Counted from the first letter of the stretch, positions 24,401 through 32,096 are shown. The stretch: DNA of 32,690 nucleotides from Tolypothrix sp. FACHB-123 (GCF_014697075.1 NZ_JACJRE010000073.1:1-32690); one strand, 5' to 3'. The notes: generated from the sequence alone by a model not told the origin. Made by a program: numbers and translations.

Positions 24401-27333
24401 AAAACATCCAAACCCAGTTTGACGGGTTGGAACAGGAAATCGATAACAAGCAGGACGAACTGATTGACACCCTGGCGCAGAAGTACAAAGAAAACCTTGA
24501 TGCGATCGATACCCGTATTAAGGAAATGCAAGAGGAAAATAAGGGCTTAATTCAGAAAGCGATCGACTTCATCGTCGGTGTGATCAAGACGATCATTGAA
24601 CTGGCGAAAATGCTGCTGGAGGTGTTGGCGCGAGTTGCCAGTGTGATTGGCGGCATCCTCAAAGACCCGATTGGTTTCTTGAGCAATCTGTTTAATGCCC
24701 TCAAGCTTGGCTTTAACAATTTTGTCAAAAACATCGGCAAGTATCTGATGCAGGGGTTGCTGAGTTGGCTGACTGGTGCTTTAGCTGGGGCAAATATTCA
24801 AATGCCCACCAGCTTAGATTCCCAAGGCATCTTTAGTCTGGTGATCCAGGTGCTAGGGGTGGGATATGATGCGATTCGGGCTAAGGCAGTGAAACGGATG
24901 GGTAAAGACGGTGAGTCAAAGGTCAGCCATCTGGAAAAAAGCTTCGAGATGTTCCGCATTCTGGCAACCCAAGGTGTAGCTGGTGTGTGGCAGGTGATCA
25001 AGGAACGCCTGGGCGACATCAAGTCGATGGTGCTAGACCCCATCATGCAATTCCTGATTGAGAATGTGATCGTGGCTGGGGTGCAGTGGATTATTGGGCT
25101 GATGAGTCCGGCTTCGGCATTCATTAAAGCTTGTAAGGCGATCTACGATATCATCAAGTTTTTCATCGAACACGCCCAACAGATTGCCGATTTGATTAAC
25201 TCCATCCTGGATGCGGTGTCTTTAGTTGCTAGTGGTGCAATCGATAAGGCAGCGCAGGCGGTTGAGGATTCCCTGGCTAAAGCAATACCGGTGGCGATCG
25301 ACTTCTTGGCTAGAATTTTGGGCTTGGGTAACATTAGCGGCAAGGTACAGGCGATTATTCAGAAGATGCGGCAGCCGATTGATAAGGCGATCGATTGGGT
25401 GATTGACCAGGGTGTGAAGGCTTACAAGAAAGTCAGTAATAAGTTTAAGCAGAGCAAGTTAGGCAAGAAGATCAAAGCAACTAAAGCGACAGCGCGGAAG
25501 AAGAAAGAAGCTGCCGAGAAGTGGATTAAGAATAAGAAGGAAGCTGTAGACAAACGGTATGAGCGGGAGAAAAACAAGCTTCTCAAGAGTAAGGCTGGCA
25601 AGAAACAGTTAGATGCTTTGAAGAAGAAGCGGGATGCAGCGAATAAGAAAATAGATGCAATAAAGAACGAGTTTACTAAGAAGCCCGGAATATGGGAGCG
25701 GAAAGATAAGAAACATCGAGGTATTAGTGATAAACAAAAGTATGCTCAGAAGGCAAAATCTGGGTCAGCAGCGATCAACCGAAAAGATAACAAGAAAAAA
25801 CAAGAGAGCCAGAAAGCTGAACATGACCGTAAGGTGAAAGCTGGTCTGGCAGCGATTGATCGAGAAGAAACAAAATATCTAAAGCAAGGGAAGATAACTA
25901 GAGAAGGATCTGAGAAAGTTGTCGCAACAGTGAAGAGACAGCACCCAATTTTCAAGAAACTAATAGTAATTGATGGAGGCACAACATGGGATTATAACTA
26001 TGTTGCAAGCCCACCAAAGAAGAAGTATGGAGAGAAAAAAGCGGAAAGGAAAATACCTATTCTCAAGCCCAAGTCGGGAGGTGCGGGGAAGAGGACAATA
26101 ACTATAGTTCCAGGTGAAGTTTCAGATGTGGCAAAGCGTATACGTGAACTCCTAAATGAGTGTGATTCATATCTGGCTAGAGAAAAGAAGGAGCTAAATG
26201 AACTAAAAACACAAGGGGATATAAAAGTTGAATTGAATGATGAAAAGACACTTGAGAAATTCACCAACCGTTACTCTAAACTGAAAAATGAAGAAAGAGA
26301 AAAAACGAAGTACATATCTCAGAAAAAACGAAATCCAAAAGCAGCAAGGGATGCTGAAAAATTCCGTAAAGAGGTAATGAATTTCTTAGCCGAACTCCAA
26401 AAACATTATGGAGAATTTACATCCGGTGGCGGCAGCCATATGAGGAAACACCCTGATGCTCGAGGCATGATCGTGTATTATGGGGATTTCCAAGTACCGT
26501 CAGATGATGAATTCAGACATATCGAAAAGAAAAAATTGCAGCATAAGACACATTTCAAACTGTTCTTAGGAGCTAACCCAGGATATTACCGGCTAACATA
26601 TATCAAAGCTAGCACTTTTGGAGTGGATAATGCAGTTTACTATCCGAAGCAAATTGAGACACCGGAAGGAATACTAACAGGGCAGAAGGATAATGAGAAG
26701 CTAAACGTAGACAAGGTTTCGGAAAAAGCAGATCCGAAGAAGAAAGAAGACTTTAAAAAAATTGCGGATAAGTTAGACAAGGATCTTTCCCCTCCTGAAA
26801 GGCAAACAAAAGTATATACGGCTCAAGCAAGACGGAAAGATAGAGGTGGCGGTCAAATTCAAGCCATGAATAAGACTAATGCCGCAGCATATGCTTATGG
26901 TAAAGAAATAACAGGAGCATTGGAGAAAAACTGGGAATGGTTGCATATCCAGGGAGCTGGACTGGGCGGCGAAACAGCATCTACTAACTTGGTAGCAGGT
27001 ACATATAGTGCAAACTCGCATATGATCCCATTTGAAGGGCAAATCAAAGCTTTGTCAACCTTGGCTAATAGTGATCATCCTTTAAACGTTGCGTGGAAAA
27101 TAGAAATGGGAGGTAAAGGAAAGTTTCATTGCAAGAAGATAACCATAGAATGGTATGCCAAAAAAGGGTTAATACTTGACGCTAACTCACGAACAGAACC
27201 TATCCCTGATAACGATCCGATGGTGGTGGAATTTGATCCAGAAAGAGCAACTGTTTTCGATAAATATCAAAGTAAGGCTGCTTGGAAAACTTATAAGAAG
27301 TATATAGAAACACAATCAATGATTACCGATTGA
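21466..27333 (+). CDS. DUF4157 eCIS effector/toxin with C-terminal nuclease-like domain (1955 aa)
   Basis: ATG 21466 (MRVPKQKHNASS) is chosen over a TTG at 21424. Domains: 1-90 basic leader ending LLLHLQRQYGNSYVNQVV, common in DUF4157 proteins; 150-370 acidic/lysine repeats; DUF4157 at 376-464 with metalloprotease-type HELTH (456-460); about 465-840 disordered Gln/Ala/Glu-rich; about 840-1025 coiled coil; about 1026-1324 strongly hydrophobic helices; about 1324-1490 Lys-rich basic helices; then a distinct C-terminus. The last 180 residues hold EWLHIQGAGLGGETASTNLV (H1827, GG 1834-1835, N1841), resembling the His-...-GG-...-N motif of HNH/Endonuclease_NS-type toxins. DUF4157 proteins are known eCIS-linked cargo. 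The codon and base composition shifts to AT-rich after about 25640. No immunity gene follows. Confidence 0.82.
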   Translation: MRVPKQKHNASSKQVPQYSVVGGSRRPGKSYQQSQLVQTLSRVGNAANAGNHAALLNRAPGSQQPANKNLLLHLQRQYGNSYVNQVVTQARQNGGTSSQQPPLQTKLTIGPVGDKYEREADRTAAAVVQRINSPSAVQSAGSEAIQREKMPEEEVQKKPQITAIQREVMPGEDEQQAQMKPAVELVQTKKPDEEDKQKQAAKKTALAAPPQPKKIKEEDKKKLLRKKAASNHSKSKKEEEDEKLKHLQKKSDTHAEHGQKEEDEDKLPIQKKFHPDAGSTKKPEEEDKLNHLQKKSDTHVEHGQKEEDEDKLSVQKKSHPGADPHKQPEDDDKHLMQAKSEVSAGHQDKDEEDKMAQMQPLVQRRSGEGGTDATTDVESAIKHARGKGKPLPDPVRSSMENAFGADFSGVKIHADTHADKLNRSIQARAFTTGQDVFFRHGEFALGSKRGQELLAHELTHVVQQNGNAVQPKSLPKQENNKKNKLQSKTKHNESAEPAVITEQKVQGRSNHLAPTAASADTSGFSDVQQQPLVAEAGIAEFQVQRQEAAGDAAPDSPEADQAYQEVVSQAQEVGTKEKEHQPAEEKSQEAQAAAEPPSNEVESKAQDKQVDEMEAAPTPPFDAKAFKEALMKRIADITPKNLEEADQFKNSNKLESVKNDVTGKVGEEQKDSQGPLEEKTKAPPDASGITPKPVTPLPPNQPGETPSINGAEKAAPKSKGQSEVEAPAQARSQSLDQQLAEADITEEQLAKSNEPQFQAALDSKKTAQTHSQTAPQTYRQGEQSQLSQAESTAAATTQEKLQGMHGERSQSLEQVTGKQEEGKSKDEQSRAKIAGDIDKIYQTTKTKVDTKLAKLTTDVSDAFDAGAAEARKVFEEYVGKRMDDYKEDRYGLRWNNLLGPAKWIHDKLWGMPDEVNRFYEEGRDLYLKYMDGVIDKVVAIVGTGLTEAKNDVADGRKQVKEYVAKLPEDLKEIGVEAAENIQTQFDGLEQEIDNKQDELIDTLAQKYKENLDAIDTRIKEMQEENKGLIQKAIDFIVGVIKTIIELAKMLLEVLARVASVIGGILKDPIGFLSNLFNALKLGFNNFVKNIGKYLMQGLLSWLTGALAGANIQMPTSLDSQGIFSLVIQVLGVGYDAIRAKAVKRMGKDGESKVSHLEKSFEMFRILATQGVAGVWQVIKERLGDIKSMVLDPIMQFLIENVIVAGVQWIIGLMSPASAFIKACKAIYDIIKFFIEHAQQIADLINSILDAVSLVASGAIDKAAQAVEDSLAKAIPVAIDFLARILGLGNISGKVQAIIQKMRQPIDKAIDWVIDQGVKAYKKVSNKFKQSKLGKKIKATKATARKKKEAAEKWIKNKKEAVDKRYEREKNKLLKSKAGKKQLDALKKKRDAANKKIDAIKNEFTKKPGIWERKDKKHRGISDKQKYAQKAKSGSAAINRKDNKKKQESQKAEHDRKVKAGLAAIDREETKYLKQGKITREGSEKVVATVKRQHPIFKKLIVIDGGTTWDYNYVASPPKKKYGEKKAERKIPILKPKSGGAGKRTITIVPGEVSDVAKRIRELLNECDSYLAREKKELNELKTQGDIKVELNDEKTLEKFTNRYSKLKNEEREKTKYISQKKRNPKAARDAEKFRKEVMNFLAELQKHYGEFTSGGGSHMRKHPDARGMIVYYGDFQVPSDDEFRHIEKKKLQHKTHFKLFLGANPGYYRLTYIKASTFGVDNAVYYPKQIETPEGILTGQKDNEKLNVDKVSEKADPKKKEDFKKIADKLDKDLSPPERQTKVYTAQARRKDRGGGQIQAMNKTNAAAYAYGKEITGALEKNWEWLHIQGAGLGGETASTNLVAGTYSANSHMIPFEGQIKALSTLANSDHPLNVAWKIEMGGKGKFHCKKITIEWYAKKGLILDANSRTEPIPDNDPMVVEFDPERATVFDKYQSKAAWKTYKKYIETQSMITD
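22201..22545 (+). repeat. acidic in-frame repeats in the effector leader region
   Basis: Units starting at 22201, 22336 and 22465 (periods 135 and 129 bp) encode HLQKKSDTHAEHGQKEEDED and KLPIQKK, then a variable stretch, then PEEEDKL. The first two are close at DNA level, the third is diverged. They continue the shorter 'IQRE-MPEEEVQKK' motifs at 21895-21990. The pattern E-E-E/D plus Q-K/R-K recurs in the 499-residue eCIS protein. Confidence 0.8.
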
Positions 27334-27511
27334 AAAAATTGTGACTTAAAGGAAAAGATTGCCGTTTTTTAAAGTAAAAGCTTGCCGAACCTATAGCCTG
27401 ACTAGCTTTACGCTAAATCTACACTCTCCAAAAATGTGAAAAGTGTACTAAAGCCTTACGCAGTATAGGATGAACGCAAATTTGGTCACGAACCAAAAAT
27501 GGCGATCGCAG

Positions 27512-27646
27512 TGTGGGTTCGCAGACTTAATGAAATTTTCCGAACGCAATAATAGGGATTTTGGCTGATTTTGTTTCGGACTAAGTGAAATTAATTCGCA
27601 GACTAAGTGAAGTTTACCTACCAAATTCGCAGACTAGATGAAATTT
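27512..27646. repeat. left-end TnsB-like site array
   Basis: Four spaced copies of a TTCGCAGACTAAGTGAAATT-type site occur: 27519-27538, 27575-27592 (TTCGGACTAAGTGAAATT), 27595-27615 and 27626-27646 (ACTAGATGA variant). A further partial duplication, GCTGATTTTGTTTCGGA (27564-27580), recurs as GCTGATTTGTTTCGGA at 27698-27713, where the site has decayed. Confidence 0.75.
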
Positions 27647-27870
27647 GCCGCCAAAATCAAAAGCAAGGGCTGAATTGATTGTTATATAAGGATTGTAGCT
27701 GATTTGTTTCGGAATCAATTGTTGAGTCCAAATTCTCTAGGCACTAGGTTTAATATAGCTGCAAGCGATCGCAATTCATTGCCGAGGAGTTTTTTCAAGC
27801 CACACCTACTCAACTTTAAATAATACATAGACCAATAAGGGATTATACGTATCTCTATTTTCTCCTCCAG

Positions 27871-28527
27871 TTAAGCGATCGCTCTAACCCCAAAAAGCGC
27901 CATTTGACTCATACAAATTGAGCTTTCTAAACTAATAGGTTGTCTAAGATCGATTTTTAGGAATCCCAAAAAAATTAACTTGTACAAAGTTTTTATAGTA
28001 ATTTGCTTGCTAGCTAAATCCAAAAGTGCTTTTTTTATAGATGTTGTGACTTCCACTCGAAAGTATTGGTAACAGTCCAGGTAGTTTTTAATACTTAATG
28101 GCTCACAGATATACTTGTAGAGGAGCTTGAGATTATTCAACTGCGGTTGAACTCGAATCATTTCATCTGTAACTACTACAAATTCCCAACCTTGCTCTTG
28201 GCAGATAGGAGCAATAATTCGGAATAACTTCAGATTCTTAAGGGAATCTACTTTGCTTGCTGGTTTGACCTCAATTAACAGCTTTCTACTCCTTCGTTCA
28301 ACCAAAAAATCAGGAGTATAGCGTCGCTGACGATGAGCAAAATTGTAAAAAATGCTCAGTGGCTGACTTTCGTATGACAGAACATCTGGGTCAGTTTCCA
28401 GCAGGTACATATAGTCCCGCTCAATTAGAGACTCATACCAAATCCCGGTCTGCATTTTGAAGCTGGAAAACAGACCGATATTTTTCTTGCTGTGGGAGTT
28501 AGTTATTTTTCTTACCGACTTGACCAC
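27871..28527 (-). CDS. tnsA: TnsA-like endonuclease subunit of a Tn7-like transposase
   Basis: A 218-residue protein. In Tn7, TnsA cuts the 5' strand at the transposon ends and works with TnsB. The restriction-like fold is plain: WYESLIERDYMYLLETDPDV (E36), YESQPLSIFY, RYTPDFLVERR (D73) and LLIEVKPASK (E86-V-K88), matching the E-D-(Q/E)xK catalytic set of TnsA. The C-terminal part (LLDLASKQITIKTLYKLIFL) matches the TnsC-contact region in position. The start is GTG at 28527; ATG at residue 25 would cut into the N-terminal part. It starts 161 bp from the right end, oriented inward, as in Tn7. GGAGGAG 3' of the stop (on this strand) has no tnsB behind it. Confidence 0.85.
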   Translation of the reverse strand: MVKSVRKITNSHSKKNIGLFSSFKMQTGIWYESLIERDYMYLLETDPDVLSYESQPLSIFYNFAHRQRRYTPDFLVERRSRKLLIEVKPASKVDSLKNLKLFRIIAPICQEQGWEFVVVTDEMIRVQPQLNNLKLLYKYICEPLSIKNYLDCYQYFRVEVTTSIKKALLDLASKQITIKTLYKLIFLGFLKIDLRQPISLESSICMSQMALFGVRAIA

Positions 28528-28601
28528 GGGAGCACCTGTCCTTCCCGGACAGTTAGCTGCTTGAAGCCCGGTATTCTTAAAGCCTATGGGATCTCAAGTT
28601 T

Positions 28602-28688
28602 ATTTCACTTACTCCGAAATAAAATTTCACTTAGTCTGCACAAATTTCATTTAGTCCGCACAGATTTCACTTAGTCTGCGAACCCACA
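28602..28688. repeat. right-end TnsB-like site array
   Basis: Four head-to-tail sites, ATTTCAC/TTTAGTC/TGC type, start at 28602, 28624, 28644 and 28664, ending in CTGCGAACCCACA. They are reverse-complement to the left-end sites. Spacing is about 20-22 bp. Confidence 0.75.
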
Positions 28689-28754
28689 ATTGTTCAACTT
28701 TTTTATCCCTCTACATCTACAGTAGAAGGTATTAATCGGAGATTTTATCGTATA

Positions 28755-28776
28755 TAAGATAAGGGTATCTTATTTT
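28755..28776 (+). terminator. small hairpin with T-run (terminator-like)
   Basis: TAAGATA (28755-28761), loop AGGG, TATCTTA (28766-28772), then TTTT. The stem is seven AT-rich base pairs, so it would be weak. It stands 67 bp outside the Tn7-like right end and upstream of the next gene, and no gene clearly needs it; it may be chance or a remnant. Confidence 0.25.
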
Positions 28777-28855
28777 GTGATTGCGGGCGTGATTGTGTAT
28801 GATGGTTGATGTCGGAGGTCGGAAGTAAGAATATGGAAGTGGAATAGGTGCTGTT

Positions 28856-29704
28856 GTGGATAAAAATGTTGGGATTTACCAGCCGCAAGCAACTGATACA
28901 AACATTGAGGCAGATATGTATCTGTTTGCTCGTCTACGGCAACTTTCACTTTCCCAACGCTTAGAAATGTTCATGGCTCATGAGCGAGGAGTGAAGAAAC
29001 TTTGCCTTGCAGGAATTAAATCTCGACATCATGGAGCATCTAACGAACAAATACGTCATGTATTTACCCGTGCTGTACTAGCAGAAAAATATCGGATTGA
29101 TTTTCACCCCAAAGGTCATGATGAAAGTATGTGGATTCAGGATTCTATCTCGTTAGCAGCAGAGTTACACGAAATTTTTGAGTCAACTAATATTCCTTAC
29201 TATGTAACTGGTGGTGTTGCAGCTTCGCTACATGGAGAACCGCGTTCAACTCGTGATTTAGATTTAGTAATTGCAGTCCAACCGGAGCAAATCAATTTGT
29301 TGGTTGCAACACTTGAAGAAGCAGGATACTATTGTCCTGCCGGTGCGGTTGAGGGTTTAAAGCAAGGACGTGAGCGCATCCTGAATATTACACATACTGA
29401 AACTATTGCAAATGCTGACATTTATATTACAGACGATTCAGCATTTGCAGTATCACAAATGGTACGTCGCCAGCTAATTAACTTAGAAGGAATACCTAAG
29501 TTTTGGGTAGCCTCGGCAGAAGATACAATTCTACAAAAATTGCGCTGGGGTCAAGGGAGTCAATCTGAAAAACAGTGGCGTGATGTGTTAGGGATATTAA
29601 AGTTGCAGGCAGAGGGTTTGGATTACACATACCTGACACAATGGGCAGAAAGTTTGAATTTGGTTGATGTTTTGAGTCAAGCATTTACTGCTGCTGGCAT
29701 GTAA
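28856..29704 (+). CDS. AbiEii-like nucleotidyltransferase with N-terminal extra domain
   Basis: A 282-residue protein. The C-terminal half (about 100-280) is a nucleotidyltransferase of the AbiEii/MNT superfamily: YYVTGGVAASLHGEPRSTRD followed by LDLVI gives the GG (119-120) and D134-x-D136 metal motif. Later comes KFWVASAEDTILQKLRWGQG, typical of the AbiEii/YjhX-type 'K-L' core. AbiEii proteins are toxins of type IV toxin-antitoxin or abortive infection pairs. The N-terminal about 90 residues (LRQLSLSQRLEMFMAHERGV) look like a separate small protein often encoded next to such enzymes in cyanobacteria, here fused. The start is GTG 28856; ATG 28916 (residue 21) is a good alternative. No antitoxin gene is adjacent. 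Confidence 0.7.
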   Translation: MDKNVGIYQPQATDTNIEADMYLFARLRQLSLSQRLEMFMAHERGVKKLCLAGIKSRHHGASNEQIRHVFTRAVLAEKYRIDFHPKGHDESMWIQDSISLAAELHEIFESTNIPYYVTGGVAASLHGEPRSTRDLDLVIAVQPEQINLLVATLEEAGYYCPAGAVEGLKQGRERILNITHTETIANADIYITDDSAFAVSQMVRRQLINLEGIPKFWVASAEDTILQKLRWGQGSQSEKQWRDVLGILKLQAEGLDYTYLTQWAESLNLVDVLSQAFTAAGM

Positions 29705-29770
29705 TTTTGAATGGGTACAGATATACATTAATTCGGGTAACCAAAAGCTTCTAGTACCGCAGGGCGGAAT

Positions 29771-29805
29771 TCAAAATTCAAAATTCAAAATTCAAAATTC
29801 AAAAT
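29771..29805. repeat. heptanucleotide tandem repeat (TCAAAAT)5
   Basis: Five exact copies of TCAAAAT, preceded by a further AAT. This is the short tandemly repeated repetitive (STRR) type common in heterocystous cyanobacteria. Confidence 0.95.
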
Positions 29806-29895
29806 TAAGACAGAGTAAGCGTTGTGTTGATTATGAATGGTCTGTTGATTTACGCCGACTTGTACTAGCTACTTGAACAGAGGAGATAATAATTC

Positions 29896-30924
29896 ATGAA
29901 TTACAGTGCAGATTCTTTACCACCAATTAAATTAATTTCCATTGAAGATACCACAGTTAATAGAGAGTCAGGAGGTAGTAAAAGGCATACTTTAAAAACC
30001 CCGCCAACTGATATTCGGTGGGTGAAAGTATTGGAATTTTTACGCAGCAACAATCTCGCACCCAACAGCCGTAAGCTCTACTCTCGCGAACTCAAGCGGT
30101 TTTTGGGATGGACACAGCTGCATTATCATGAGCTACGTCCACGACACTTTGGGTTGTACAAGGAATATTTAAGAGATGAAGTTAAGACTGATACAGGTAA
30201 ATCACTCTCAAAAAGTAGTATCAATGCGGGGCTGGCTGCTATCAAAAGTTTCTTCAAATGGATGTGCTTCACTTATCCAGAAATCATTACTACCAATCCC
30301 ACACAAGGGGTAAAGCTAGAAAAGGTTCCGCTCCCACCCGCCCAAAGTTTGACTCCTGAGCAGATGGAAAGGGTTTGGTCTGCTTTAGAATTTCTTGGAG
30401 AAACAAAACAACGGGACACAGCACTCGTCCACATCCTCAGCCACGGACTTCGTGCTGGGGAAATTGTACAGTTAAATGTTGGTTCCTTCGATGGTAAACT
30501 CCTTTTCTTACCGGATACAAAAACGAATGAACCACGTTTAGTACCACTGCGCTCCCAAAGCCGCGAAGTATTAGCAGATTATTTGCGATCGCGCTCCCAG
30601 CAGAGTGAAGAATTAAATAGCCAAAGCCCACTAATGATTTCACACCATGCTTCATATAAAGGCGATCGCCTTTCTTATCACGGTATTTACTTTGCTGTCG
30701 AGAAAATTGGGGAACTCGCAGGAATTGAAGACTTGCATCCACATCAATTCCGTCACACTTATGCTACTGACTTATTGCTGTTAGGTGTAGACCCAACTCA
30801 TGCGCGAAAGCTGACAGGACACCAAAGCGAGAAGGCTTTTCGACGCTATACACTCCGCAGTGAGCAAGAAGCGGCGATCGCTGCTTATTATCGTGCTATT
30901 GGAGAGGAGCAAGAAAAATATTGA
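29896..30924 (+). CDS. tyrosine recombinase (XerC/D- or phage integrase-like)
   Basis: A 342-residue site-specific recombinase. The N-terminal SAM-like core-binding domain (about 40-140) includes LEFLRSNNLAPNSRKLYSRE and SSINAGLAAIKSFFKWM. The catalytic domain carries R186 (SHGLRAGEIVQLNVG), H283-x-x-R286 (HPHQFRHTYATDLLLLG), H309 (LTGHQSEKAF) and the nucleophile Y318 (RRYTLRSE). All essential residues are present, so the enzyme should be active. AGAGGAGAT lies ahead of the ATG. No att site pair was found nearby, so the element it served is not defined. It may be a remnant of an integrated element or a chromosomal recombinase. Confidence 0.9.
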   Translation: MNYSADSLPPIKLISIEDTTVNRESGGSKRHTLKTPPTDIRWVKVLEFLRSNNLAPNSRKLYSRELKRFLGWTQLHYHELRPRHFGLYKEYLRDEVKTDTGKSLSKSSINAGLAAIKSFFKWMCFTYPEIITTNPTQGVKLEKVPLPPAQSLTPEQMERVWSALEFLGETKQRDTALVHILSHGLRAGEIVQLNVGSFDGKLLFLPDTKTNEPRLVPLRSQSREVLADYLRSRSQQSEELNSQSPLMISHHASYKGDRLSYHGIYFAVEKIGELAGIEDLHPHQFRHTYATDLLLLGVDPTHARKLTGHQSEKAFRRYTLRSEQEAAIAAYYRAIGEEQEKY

Positions 30925-31268
30925 AGAATACATTTGTCACAATTCAGAACTCAGAATTAATCAGTCGGGGATTCAGACCTGCGACTGATTGAACGCGAGT
31001 GCGACTCCCCTTGGGAGAAAACCTCCAAATCTAAGATTTGAAGGGGGTGCAAAAACGCCGTTTATTCATTCACCCTACGGATGACGCTCCTGCGTCGCTC
31101 TAAGCGAAGCTATGCCGAAGGCTTTACGCTGCGCTAACGGCAGTTCCTTTAAGTGGGGGAACCCCGCCAACGGACTACCTCACCAGTCGCACAAAATTCA
31201 TGCGCTTATTCTGGCTTCTGGCTCCTGAATTTTGTTTCGATAATTGGTTATTTTTACACTAAAAAATT
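30925..31268. other. intergenic region rich in short palindromic repeats
   Basis: No gene is visible. Hairpins: AATCAGTCG (30959-30967) with CGACTGATT (30982-30990), 14-base loop; CTCCC-CTT-GGGAG near 31006-31018; CAAATC-TAA-GATTTG near 31026-31040. A Nostoc-type interspersed repeat (CTAAGCGAAGCTATGCCGAA, GGCTTTACGCTGCGC) lies at about 31099-31136. The first hairpin lies 35 bases after the recombinase stop but lacks a T-run. Confidence 0.5.
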
Positions 31269-31883
31269 ATGAGTCGCCCACGAATAATTCAACCAGGACA
31301 AAGTTATACATTTAGTAAATATTTTGAGCTACCATTTTCTCCAGAAGATATATTGGCTGACTTGGGTTATGTTTATGAACGTGAACGGTTACAATTACCA
31401 AAATTAGAATCTGGACTTAAGAGAACAGAAGAATTACAGCAATTGATTGAGCGTAATCTCAGGCGAGTCAAGCTACTAAGTGAAGATGCACGCAAGCAAG
31501 CAATTATTGCACCTATATTATTAGAAGTATGTGAAATTACACAAACTCAATTGAATATTGAATATCCAATTAATGTGAGTGACCAACTAAAAGGTAGTTT
31601 AGATTATTACATTGATCGAGGTCGAGGTTTATTAGTAATTGAAGCCAAGCAAGCAGATTTAAGTAGAGGATTTATCCAACTAGCAGTGGAATTAATTGCT
31701 CTTGACCAATGGATAAACTCAGATACACCTATTCTTTATGGAGCAGTAACTACTGGTGAAGATTGGCGATTTGCTAAATATATTCGTCAAGAAAAACAGA
31801 TAACTGAAGACTTGAAATTATATCGGGTGCCTGAAGAATTACCAGGATTAATGGAAATTTTGGTTGGCATACTGAGCAATTAA
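31269..31883 (+). CDS. PD-(D/E)XK nuclease-like protein of unknown role
   Basis: A 204-residue soluble protein. A restriction-like core is visible: E86 (PILLEVCEI), D112 (LKGSLDYYIDRGRG), the E125-A-K127 strand (LLVIEAKQADLSRG) and Q137 in FIQLAVELIALDQW. This E-D-ExK-Q arrangement is that of PD-(D/E)XK nucleases. The N-terminal part (IIQPGQSYTFSKYFELPFSP) is seen in many cyanobacterial copies without known function. It has no methylase or specificity partner nearby, so a restriction-modification role is not supported. An AT-rich leader without a Shine-Dalgarno sequence precedes the ATG. Confidence 0.6.
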   Translation: MSRPRIIQPGQSYTFSKYFELPFSPEDILADLGYVYERERLQLPKLESGLKRTEELQQLIERNLRRVKLLSEDARKQAIIAPILLEVCEITQTQLNIEYPINVSDQLKGSLDYYIDRGRGLLVIEAKQADLSRGFIQLAVELIALDQWINSDTPILYGAVTTGEDWRFAKYIRQEKQITEDLKLYRVPEELPGLMEILVGILSN

Positions 31884-32033
31884 AATAATTCGGAAGTCGG
31901 AAGTAATTAACAAACTTCTGGTGCGTCGGCTGCGCCATTGTCATGCCCAAAGGGCTGTACGGCGGGTTTAAGTCCGTGGCTTCTAAAAAGCCGCAAGTTT
32001 TGTGGCTCTTTCTAAATCCCGGTTACAAAACTG

Positions 32034-32096
32034 TACTTCCGACTTGCGGCTTCCAACTTCCGACTTCCGACTTGCGACTTCTTACTTCCGACTTGT
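32034..32096. repeat. TTCCGACTT-type short repeat cluster
   Basis: Several imperfect copies of ACTTCCGACTTSC-like units lie in a row. The reverse complement form CGGAAGTCGGAAGT occurs at about 31891-31904, and another relative at 28813-28829. It is the cyanobacterial low-complexity spacer type. The frame of the next gene stays open through it, but the start inside is not credible. Confidence 0.7.

Larger units (their letters stand above)
27512..28688. mobile_element. miniature Tn7-like element carrying only tnsA
   Basis: The ends are inverted repeats: TGTGGGTTCGCAGACTTAAT at 27512 and its near reverse complement ending in CTGCGAACCCACA at 28688. The terminal TGTGGG is the same as in Tn7. TnsB-like sites (consensus TTCGCAGACTAAGTGAAATT) occur at 27519, 27575, 27595 and 27626 on the left, and packed at about 20-bp steps (28602, 28624, 28644, 28664) on the right. 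That asymmetry and the tnsA gene reading away from the packed end mirror Tn7. No tnsB, tnsC or tnsD/tniQ is present. The flanking five bases (CGCAG, ATTGT) do not match, so no target duplication is visible. Confidence 0.8.

Noticed and set aside
27481-27497. TTTGGT-CACGA-ACCAAA hairpin after the effector as operon terminator
   Set aside because: A six-bp stem with no T-run; not convincing as an intrinsic terminator.
27715-27828. 37-codon minus-strand frame after tnsA, preceded by GGAGGAG
   Set aside because: It lies in the transposon's left part, has no similarity to TnsB that I can see, and its ATG is too far from the Shine-Dalgarno-like sequence. Probably chance.
28537-28553. CTGTCC-loop-GGACAG hairpin upstream of tnsA, considered as a CRISPR repeat remnant or leader
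   Set aside because: A single short stem without repeated units or spacer pattern; no CRISPR array evidence.
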